Below are positions 58,416 to 64,000 of a stretch of 64,000 nucleotides of DNA, in pieces. Position 1 is the stretch's first letter. Each line of letters starts with the position of its first letter. Source of the stretch: JAWLCA01 sp041687395 (GTDB lineage: Bacteria; Pseudomonadota; Alphaproteobacteria; Rhodobacterales; Rhodobacteraceae); NCBI GenBank assembly GCA_041687395.1, contig JAWLCA010000015.1:1-64000 (forward strand), read 5' to 3'. The translations under genes were made by a program, and so were the position numbers. The notes below the pieces were generated by a model. It was not told where the DNA came from, ran no database searches, and saw only the letters and a program-made list of their open reading frames with translations.

Positions 58416-58864
58416 CACGCTTCCTCCCGTTTCCGCTCGCGCAAACCAAAGAAGCGGTATCCGTTCCAGCGCGTGCCGGTAATCTCACGCGCCACGGCCG
58501 AGAGCGATTTGAACCTGCGACCCTTCCAGTCGAAACCGTCCTTCAGCACTGTGACGGTCTGCTCGATTCCATCCCATTCGCGGATGAGCTTTGTGCCCAC
58601 CACCGGATTGCGAGGATCGGCGATCTGGTGCTTGCGCCGATTGTGCCCTTCGACCTCGTCGGCCAGCAGGTCAAGCATGCGGCGGGTTTCGCGATCAGGG
58701 CCGCCGTAGGTCAGCTCCTGCAGCCGATACGCGATCCGAAGCTCCAGAAACGCTCGGCTGTTGTTCGGGGCGGCGGTGCCGATCAGCTTTTCCCATTCGG
58801 CCTTCAACTCCTTCACGGACATGGCTTTCAATGCGGCGAGGCGCGACAGAACCGTCTGATCCAA
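58415..58864 (-). CDS. DUF2924 protein
   Basis: A DUF2924 protein of about 149 residues: VLSRLAALKAMSVKELKAEW, FLELRIAYRLQELTYGGPDR, GTKLIREWDGIEQTVTVLKD and GFDWKGRRFKSLSAVAREIT, ending with a Trp-Asn-Gly-Tyr block. The open frame reaches 58954, but family members begin MDxTVL.RLAALK, which suggests the TTG at 58864 as the start. The family accompanies phage-like serine recombinases in alphaproteobacteria and may act as a DNA-binding accessory factor; the function is not known. Confidence 0.82.
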   Translation of the reverse strand: MDQTVLSRLAALKAMSVKELKAEWEKLIGTAAPNNSRAFLELRIAYRLQELTYGGPDRETRRMLDLLADEVEGHNRRKHQIADPRNPVVGTKLIREWDGIEQTVTVLKDGFDWKGRRFKSLSAVAREITGTRWNGYRFFGLRERKREEA

Positions 58865-58898
58865 GCGTGGGTCCTGGCCTGGTTTCGTGGGTGATATC

Positions 58899-59147
58899 CT
58901 ATTGTGATGCTTTATCAATTCCTCCGATGCGGATACGTTTCGCACGACGACCACCGCTCTTTCGGGGCGAGAAGTCCACGAAACTGTCTCCGCCGTCGGC
59001 AGATAAATCGCTGGACGTGGCGACGTTCAGGCGAACGACGCCAGCCGCCAGAATGCGGCCGATCTCCGCGAGGCGCGCCTCAGCCGACATCCGGTCAGGG
59101 CATAGGGGGTTGGGCCCCGAGATCGGGCTCTCTGATGTGGGTGACAT
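58899..59147 (-). CDS. Small conserved protein upstream of DUF2924
   Basis: An 82-residue frame. The core RMSAEARLAEIGRILAAGVV with a basic C-terminus (KSGGRRAKRIRIGGID) resembles small unnamed proteins that precede DUF2924 in these modules. Met20 may be the true start. Function unknown. Confidence 0.5.
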   Translation of the reverse strand: MSPTSESPISGPNPLCPDRMSAEARLAEIGRILAAGVVRLNVATSSDLSADGGDSFVDFSPRKSGGRRAKRIRIGGIDKASQ

Positions 59148-59312
59148 GGCGACTTTTCGCGATTGGGATGATGCTCGAAAGGTATCGCGAAATCTGGAAA
59201 ATACAATTATTTCAATGTCTTGTGGACAGTCACGGCTTACGAGAAGCGCCGCGCAAATCTGCGCACACGATCCTTCGTCTCAAAGGCTGACAATGGGGCG
59301 CTGGGCCGCGAA

Positions 59313-59801
59313 TCAGCGGGCTTCGCCGCCCATGAACTTGTCGAACGTGTCGAGCGTCGGCTCTTCCTCGAGCTCGGCCATCTCCCACCGAGATGGTGCA
59401 CGGTCGGGATAGAGCAGCAGTGAAATCGACATCTCGTTGCCAGGCGAAAACACGGTCATTTCACGCACCGGCTCGGAACCGGCCCAGACACCTGCCGGGT
59501 GGTGATGGCCGTGGCGGCCTGTATCCCAGTCCACCTCCTGCGCGGCCAGAGAGGCTGGCGGCAATTCGGTCACGACCTGCCGTGCGCGATAGAACACGCC
59601 TGATTTCAGCAGCGGTTCGCTAGACCAGGCCCAATCAATAAAGCCTTCCTTGCCGACAACGATCATGGCGCGCTTGTCGGTGATGGTCATCCACTTCAGG
59701 ATCGCCGCCGTCAGGGACACGGCATATCGGTCGGCCAGTGCGGTCATCACGTCGATGTCGATGGACCGGCCCTTGTCCGCGAACTGATCGCTCAGAACCA
59801 T
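59313..59801 (-). pseudogene. C-terminal fragment of an ImmA/IrrE-like metallopeptidase
   Basis: The translation has SDQFADKGRSIDIDVMTALA, DRYAVSLTAAILKWMTITDK and RAMIVVGKEGFIDWAWSSEP, blocks that follow the HExxH part in ImmA/IrrE phage peptidases. The zinc motif itself is absent because the frame is cut at about 59801, where a helicase fragment begins on the other strand. The C-terminus appears complete. ImmA-like proteins cleave phage repressors; this copy cannot. Confidence 0.5.
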
Positions 59802-59802
59802 G

Positions 59803-60740
59803 CCGAAATGATCGGCCTATGGCCCGAGGCCCCTGCGGGGATCTATTCGGCGGGCTTGGGCAAGCGCGAGGCGCAGGCCCGCATCCTCTTCGCCGGCATA
59901 CAGTCCATCCACCGCCGCGCACAGGAAATCGGCCATACCGATCTGGTGCTGATCGACGAGGCCCACCTGATACCGGGCAACTCGAGCACGATGTATCGCC
60001 GCTTCCTCGACGGGCTGGCGCAGATCAATCCGGCGCTCAAGGTGATCGGGCTGACCGCCACGCCGTTCCGGCTCGACAGCGGCATGCTGCATGAAGGCAA
60101 ATCGGCGCTGTTCACTGACATCGCCTATGAAGCCCCGGTGCGCGATCTGATCGACGCTGGCTATCTAAGCCCTTTGGTCTCGAAACAGCCCGCGACCCGG
60201 CTCGATGTCTCCAAGGTCGGCACTCGCGCTGGTGACTTCATTCAGCGTGATCTGGCGGCAGCGGTCGACCAGGAGGCCATCACCCGCTCGGCGGTCACCG
60301 AGATCATCGAACACGGGCGCGAGCGGAAGTCATGGCTGGCCTTCTGTTCGGGCGTCGAGCACGCGCGCCATGTGGCCGAGGAGTTCGGCCGGCAGGGCAT
60401 CACCTGCAGCACCATATTCGGCGACACGCCGAAGGAGGAGCGTGATGCGATCATCGCCGCCTTCAAGCGCGGCGAAATCCGCGCGCTGGCCTCGATGGGG
60501 GTGGTGACCACCGGATTCAACGCGCCGGGCGTCGATCTGATCGCGCTGCTGCGCCCCACGAAATCCGCCGGGCTCTATGTGCAGATGGTCGGCAGGGGCA
60601 CGCGCCTTGCGTCTGGCAAGGAGAACTGTTTGGTCCTGGACTTCGCCGGAAACGTCCGCCGCCACGGGCCCATCGATCTGGTGCATCCAAAACGCCCTGG
60701 CGAAGCTGGCGGCGGCGAGCCCCGCCGCAGGGTGCTCGGT
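59803..60740 (+). pseudogene. DEAD/DEAH helicase, truncated at both ends
   Basis: Motif II is LVLIDEAHLIPGNSSTMYRR, motif III GLTATPFRLDSG, and the second RecA domain has MGVVTTGFNAPGVDLIALLR and YVQMVGRGTRLASGKENCLV. Motif I (Walker A) is absent: the frame begins just upstream of motif Ia. At about 60690-60725 the sequence runs into the opposite-strand primase, so the zinc-ribbon C-terminus normally following RRHGPIDLVHPKRPGE is missing. This is a phage-type replication helicase remnant. Confidence 0.7.
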
Positions 60741-61676
60741 TGCATCCATCACGCTGCCATCAAGTCGTAGCGCAGGTTCCGGCTGCCACCCGCGCTCCAT
60801 CGCGAGATGGTAGATCGTGCCCGCGCCGATCCGGTCTGGCTTGAAGGTGGCCCAGGCTTTGGCCGTGGTCGCGGGCATGTCCTTGGCAGCCTGCGCGGAC
60901 CACTCGCCAAAGAGATCTGCGCCAGCGTCACCGAGCGCGCCTTTCAGCGCCATGCCGATCCGCATCCAGCTGTCGTAGTCAAGTTCTGTATTGGGCAACC
61001 AGTCCAGCGCCGCGCTGATGGCGGACAAGGTGCCGATCTGGCTGTAGCTGCGCAGATGGTCTGTCGCGGATGTGACCAGCGAAAGACCCCGCTGGCGCAG
61101 GGCCTCGGGCAGAAGCGCGTAGGCCTCATCGAGGAAAGCGGCAGCCGCTGCGGCCGTGATCTCCGGCAGATCGCTGATGTCGATGTCCGCCAGCGCCTCA
61201 TCGGGCCAGACATAGGGCGCACCGGTATCGGGGTGGGTGGCATAGGCCAGGAACTGCTGCCCGAGGCACAGTATTTCCAGCGGATGACGCTTGATCCCGC
61301 GAAACGGCTGCGCAGCGCGATAGACCAGCATCCGTTTCGGGGCCCGGCCGATGCGCAAGGCAGGCGTATCGCCCAGCCTCGCGCGGGCCAGCTGCTCGAT
61401 CTGCAAGGCCAGTTCGGCATTCTCGACGATATCGATATCGACCGCCGCGACCGCGCCGCCAACGATGCCGATCCCGCAATCGGGCCAGCTGGACCATGTC
61501 GAGACCTCCACATCCGTGGTGGCGCGCTCAGTGTGGCGATTCCATTCCGGGTAATCGGTCCATGCACCCCGCTAGAACTGCCCGGGCTTTTTCGTGCCCG
61601 GGGCGATCGACAGAATGGCATAGCCGTTGGTGACGAGCCGCGCGCCAAAGCGCGCCATCCAGGATGTGTCAGCCAT
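60700..61676 (-). pseudogene. Bifunctional DNA primase/polymerase split by an amber codon
   Basis: The 5' part reads MADTSWMARFGARLVTNGYA and then LSIAPGTKKPGQF, a TAG (61572-61574), and in the same frame RGAWTDYPEWNRHTERATTD and on. Beyond it come VVGGAVAAVDIDI-type residues (GGAVAAVDIDIVENAEL, the Prim-Pol metal site) and LDYDSWMRIGMALKGALGDA of the primase C-terminal part. A single base change (CAG to TAG) explains the break. The C-terminus merges with the helicase junction near 60700. A GTG at 61511 could restart translation but would lose the N-terminus. Confidence 0.7.
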
Positions 61677-62062
61677 CAGAAGGGCACCTCGGGGGTCATG
61701 GCGTCGAGCCGGGCACGGTCCTTGGACGCAAGCGCGCGCAGGTGGTCGCAATATCCGGTGACAACCGCGTCGATGAAGCGGTCCCACTCGGTCTCGGTGA
61801 GGGTGGCGAGATCGGATTTGTCGATGCTTTCGAGGTATTCGCCGCCTTGTTGGCCGCCGACCGTCATCGCCTCGGCTTCATTGGGAGTCGGATCGATCAT
61901 GCCCTTCCTCCCATGGCAGATGTCCTGGCAGGCGCGGCTGCAGAGGTGCTTGCGGCTGGTGTCGCGCCGCGCGTCGGCGAGCCGATAACCTGCGTTGAAC
62001 CAGCAAAAGCCGCGAGGTTGCCGGTGGCAGACGGCGCAGAGACCGGGGTGGGATGGGCGCAT
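61676..62062 (-). CDS. DUF6511-type phage protein
   Basis: A 128-residue protein with a zinc-binding-like start: LCAVCHRQPRGFCWFNAG and LCSRACQDICHGRKGMIDPT. The C-terminal part (TETEWDRFIDAVVTGYCDHL) is helical. It overlaps the primase start (ATGA). Such proteins sit beside the primase in alphaproteobacterial prophages. Role unknown. Confidence 0.65.
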   Translation of the reverse strand: MRPSHPGLCAVCHRQPRGFCWFNAGYRLADARRDTSRKHLCSRACQDICHGRKGMIDPTPNEAEAMTVGGQQGGEYLESIDKSDLATLTETEWDRFIDAVVTGYCDHLRALASKDRARLDAMTPEVPF

Positions 62063-62178
62063 GAGGCGAACCTGTGGTCAGAGATTTCAAAGTACCTGCC
62101 CGAGGGGCGGACCGAGATGTCGCTGGGGCGTGCAAGCTTTGCCGTTTGCGCGATGGCTTCATCGACGCTGAGCGGCAC
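61897..62178 (-). CDS. Possible small phage protein with a GTG start
   Basis: From GTG 62178 the first 37 residues (PLSVDEAIAQTAKLARPSDI then SVRPSGRYFEISDHRF) have coding-like base use. The rest overlaps DUF6511 in another frame and looks like a shadow, so the real gene may be shorter, frameshifted, or an N-terminal extension of DUF6511. Confidence 0.3.
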   Translation of the reverse strand: MPLSVDEAIAQTAKLARPSDISVRPSGRYFEISDHRFASCAHPTPVSAPSATGNLAAFAGSTQVIGSPTRGATPAASTSAAAPARTSAMGGRA

Positions 62179-62414
62179 AGGGCATCCGCGCCGCAGGGGC
62201 GAACGGGATCACCAAGTCGGAAATCACGCGTGCCTCCCAGTGGCTGAAATCTCGTGACCGCGACGAGATCCTGCTCACCCTGATCGAAACCGGGGACGTC
62301 ACAACGGGCATGCGAGGATCATCGACGCGGCAGGCCATGGTCTACCGGATGGCCCGCTGGATGGGCCCGTGGCGAGATGCTTCAGGGCGCAAAATCAATC
62401 AGAAGGAACAGTAA
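62172..62414 (+). pseudogene. C-terminal remnant of a DUF3987-type phage primase/helicase
   Basis: There is no start codon, but an open frame on the plus strand reads GIRAAGANGITKSEITRASQ, WLKSRDRDEILLTLIETGDV and YRMARWMGPWRDASGRKINQ before a TAA. This resembles the C-terminal winged-helix end of DUF3987 proteins in alphaproteobacterial prophages. The upstream 300 residues or more are missing, being replaced by opposite-strand genes, which shows another deletion or inversion joint near 62170. Confidence 0.5.
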
Positions 62415-62759
62415 AGCCGCCTAACTGTATGGAAGATATGCGAAAAGCCCATTCCTTCACATTCTTCAATCTTTCAAGAGGATACCTATACCCCTCGCGT
62501 GTATGCGCGCGCGATTAGAAATAGAGAGACACCCTTTATGACTATATAATAATTGAATTATTATATATTATAGAGACCAAACAAGGGGTTAGCGGCTCCA
62601 ATCCTTCACGGGGGGACCTTGAAGCCCAAGAAGAATTCGCAGCGCGACCCGATCGCCCTGCGCCTGACGTGACCAGACCACCCTTCGGGGCCTGGCGAGA
62701 CCGCAGCCTTCACCGGCCAGCCCTCTCGCCACGCTCGCCCAAGCGAAGAGGAGGTCGGC
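62415..62759. other. AT-rich non-coding region with a palindrome
   Basis: No gene is visible. 62440-62590 is strikingly AT-rich. ATAATAATT (62546-62554) and AATTATTAT (62556-62564) are exact inverted arms around one G. A TTAGAAATAGAGAGACACC stretch precedes it. The region may hold a promoter for the genes that follow or a phage replication origin. Confidence 0.45.
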
Positions 62760-63248
62760 ATGGCCGAACCCACACACAACCCGCGCACCATCCTTGCGCT
62801 CGATCTTGGAACAACCACCGGCTGGGCCCTGCGCAGCCATGACGGCCTGATCACCAGCGGAACCGTGTCCTTCCGCCCCGGCCGCTTCGACGGTGGCGGG
62901 ATGCGCTATCTGCGCTTCACTGGCTGGCTGACCGAAATCGACCGGCTGTCCGGCCCGATCGAGGCGATCTGGTTCGAGGAAGTCCGCCGGCATGCAGGCA
63001 CAGACGCCGCCCACGTCTACGGCGGGCTGATGGCGTCGCTGACAAGCTGGGGCGAATTGCGCCGCGTGCCCTATCAGGGTGTGCCCGTTGGCACGATCAA
63101 ACGCCACGCCACCGGTCACGGCAATGCCGACAAGGCCACGATGGTCGCCGCTGCCCGGGCGCGGGGCTTCAGCCCTGCCGATGACAACGAGGCCGACGCC
63201 ATCGCAATCCTGCTCTGGGCCATTGAGACGAACGGGGGTGTCGCATGA
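62760..63248 (+). CDS. Phage RuvC-like Holliday junction resolvase
   Basis: A 162-residue RNase H-fold nuclease. ILALDLGTTTGWALRSHDGL carries the first catalytic Asp, IEAIWFEEVRRHAG the Glu, and PADDNEADAIAILLWAIE the two last acidic residues. IKRHATGHGNADKATMVAAA is the family helix. An AGGAGG lies 7-12 bases before the start. It is the first gene of an intact plus-strand row of small phage genes and would resolve branched phage DNA. Confidence 0.82.
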   Translation: MAEPTHNPRTILALDLGTTTGWALRSHDGLITSGTVSFRPGRFDGGGMRYLRFTGWLTEIDRLSGPIEAIWFEEVRRHAGTDAAHVYGGLMASLTSWGELRRVPYQGVPVGTIKRHATGHGNADKATMVAAARARGFSPADDNEADAIAILLWAIETNGGVA

Positions 63249-63445
63249 GGTGGCACCCGCACGGCTACGGCGGCCAGCGGCGCGATCCCGAGCAGGTCAA
63301 ACGCGAGGGCTGGCGCGAACAGGGCGTGCTTGCAGTCTCCGCCGATGACCAGCGCCTTACTTGGCCCGAGCGCGAGTTGGTGCGCCAGATCGGTGAGAAG
63401 CTCTACGGGCCGCGCCCTTCCGACAGGGCGGCTCGCCATGGGTGA
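63245..63445 (+). CDS. Small phage protein, function unknown
   Basis: A 66-residue basic protein (GGQRRDPEQVKREGWREQGV, LTWPERELVRQIGEKLYG). It starts within the resolvase stop (ATGA) and overlaps the next start by 8 nt, so it is translated in the same operon. I do not recognise a function. Confidence 0.65.
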   Translation: MRWHPHGYGGQRRDPEQVKREGWREQGVLAVSADDQRLTWPERELVRQIGEKLYGPRPSDRAARHG

Positions 63446-63815
63446 TCGCATCTGGACTGCCGAATGCGTGGCCGATCATTTCGAGGAGGCGTTCCGCACG
63501 CTGCGCAAGCTGCCCCCTGTCAAGGCGCAGGGGTTCTTCAACGCTTGGCCGCAGATCGTCCGCACCAGCCGCGAGATTGCGGCGATGGAACCGCAGCCGA
63601 TGCGGGTCTGGCCGTCTGCTGCCGCCATCACACGGCTGGAGCAGACCTCGGACTGGGTGCTGTGGATCGATGAAGCGGAACGCAGACTGGTCTGGTCGCG
63701 GGCTGCACGTGTGCCTTGGAAGCAGATCAGTGGCGAGTTGGGGGTTGATCGTAGCACTGCGTGGAGGAGATGGCAGTTGGCACTCACCAAGATTGCCTCT
63801 CGGCTGAATGCATAG
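63438..63815 (+). CDS. DUF6362-type phage protein with helix-turn-helix
   Basis: A 125-residue protein. The N-terminal part (TAECVADHFEEAFRTLRKLP; GFFNAWPQIVRTSREIAAME) is typical for DUF6362, and the C-terminal part WKQISGELGVDRSTAWRRWQ is a clear helix-turn-helix. It sits last in the row, where prophages of this type usually continue with terminase genes. It may bind DNA as a packaging or late-gene factor. Confidence 0.7.
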   Translation: MGDRIWTAECVADHFEEAFRTLRKLPPVKAQGFFNAWPQIVRTSREIAAMEPQPMRVWPSAAAITRLEQTSDWVLWIDEAERRLVWSRAARVPWKQISGELGVDRSTAWRRWQLALTKIASRLNA

Positions 63816-63886
63816 CGACTCCAATGTGTTGCAACACTTTTGTGTTCGACACATCCAACATGTCCGTGCTATCCGTAAGGCATGAT

Positions 63887-63926
63887 GGGGAGAGTACGTC
63901 GGAAGACGGCTCTCCCCGTCCTTTTT
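63887..63926 (+). terminator. Strong terminator with a GGAA tetraloop
   Basis: GGGGAGAG (63887-63894) pairs with CTCTCCCC (63910-63917); an inner stem CGTC-GGAA-GACG continues it, and CTTTTT follows. It is likely to end the phage gene row. The last 75 bases hold nothing I can support. Confidence 0.75.
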
Positions 63927-64000
63927 GGTGGATACCGGCACGGCTTCCTGGCTTCAGCCGGGCATCCAGTCGGCTAACCCACTGAATTCTTGGTTCCTTC

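Noticed and set aside
61664..62257. Plus-strand frame of 197 codons over DUF6511
   Set aside because: Opposite-strand DUF6511 has a zinc-motif start and is coupled to the primase; the plus frame has no family features and ends inside the DUF3987-like remnant in another frame.
42242..64000. CRISPR array in the accessory region
   Set aside because: I looked for regularly spaced direct repeats and found none; repeated motifs are limited to the paired palindromes described.

Overview
The window looks like a high-GC alphaproteobacterium of the Rhodobacteraceae type. The evidence is the overall codon use, the aerobic cobaltochelatase pair CobS/CobT, the clpP-clpX order, a SqrR/BigR-like ArsR regulator, and prophage and gene-transfer-agent-like fragments of the kind common in that family. 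I made the family calls by reading translations and motifs; no database search was run.

Positions 1-2460 hold nested insertion sequences. A decayed IS3-type element (orfA plus a broken orfB) is followed by an IS1182/IS5-like element with 17-bp terminal inverted repeats and a transposase carrying two compensating frameshifts. Positions 2549-22433 are mostly core genes: a Kef-type antiporter, a LysR regulator divergent from an SbtA-like bicarbonate transporter with a PII-like partner, a large GAF/PAS hybrid histidine kinase, tRNA-Tyr, rlmB, a YHS protein, a CoA-binding protein, an amidase, a photolyase-like flavoprotein that appears circularly permuted, clpP, clpX, an ABC exporter, a BON-LysM protein and an acyl-CoA synthetase. 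Several unusual palindromes lie between convergent genes.

Positions 22656-35027 form a 13-gene minus-strand operon, mostly with 4-nt overlaps. It reads as a complete aerobic CoA-dependent anthranilate (2-aminobenzoate) pathway: LivHMGF uptake with a binding protein, an aryl-CoA ligase, a monooxygenase/reductase fusion, three beta-oxidation-type enzymes, a MarR regulator, a thioesterase and a RidA-type deaminase. A candidate operator lies just upstream. Then come htpX, an ArsR-type sulfide/redox regulator, a DUF427 protein, an M24 aminopeptidase, cobT, cobS and tRNA-Ser.

From tRNA-Ser (42152) to the end the window is accessory DNA. The first block, 42242 to about 54238, is bracketed by a 13-bp repeat of the tRNA-Ser 3' end. 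It holds a Ser/Thr kinase - HsdR - YgjP-like metalloprotease operon with no HsdM or HsdS, a phage-tail-like scrap, a foreign gene of unknown function, a serine recombinase - ParB - ParB operon, a small HTH protein with paired palindromes, and a ParDE toxin-antitoxin pair. The second block, 54595-64000, starts with a DUF3883 nuclease-like protein and a low-GC DnaQ-like exonuclease. A second serine recombinase module (DUF2924 - recombinase - ParB-like) and a decayed prophage replication region follow: truncated ImmA/IrrE and helicase genes, a primase split by an amber codon, DUF6511, a DUF3987-type tail end, a RuvC-like resolvase and DUF6362. The strongest candidates for something undescribed are the kinase-HsdR-protease operon, the recombinase-ParB-ParB triad, the DUF3883/DnaQ pair and the permuted photolyase.
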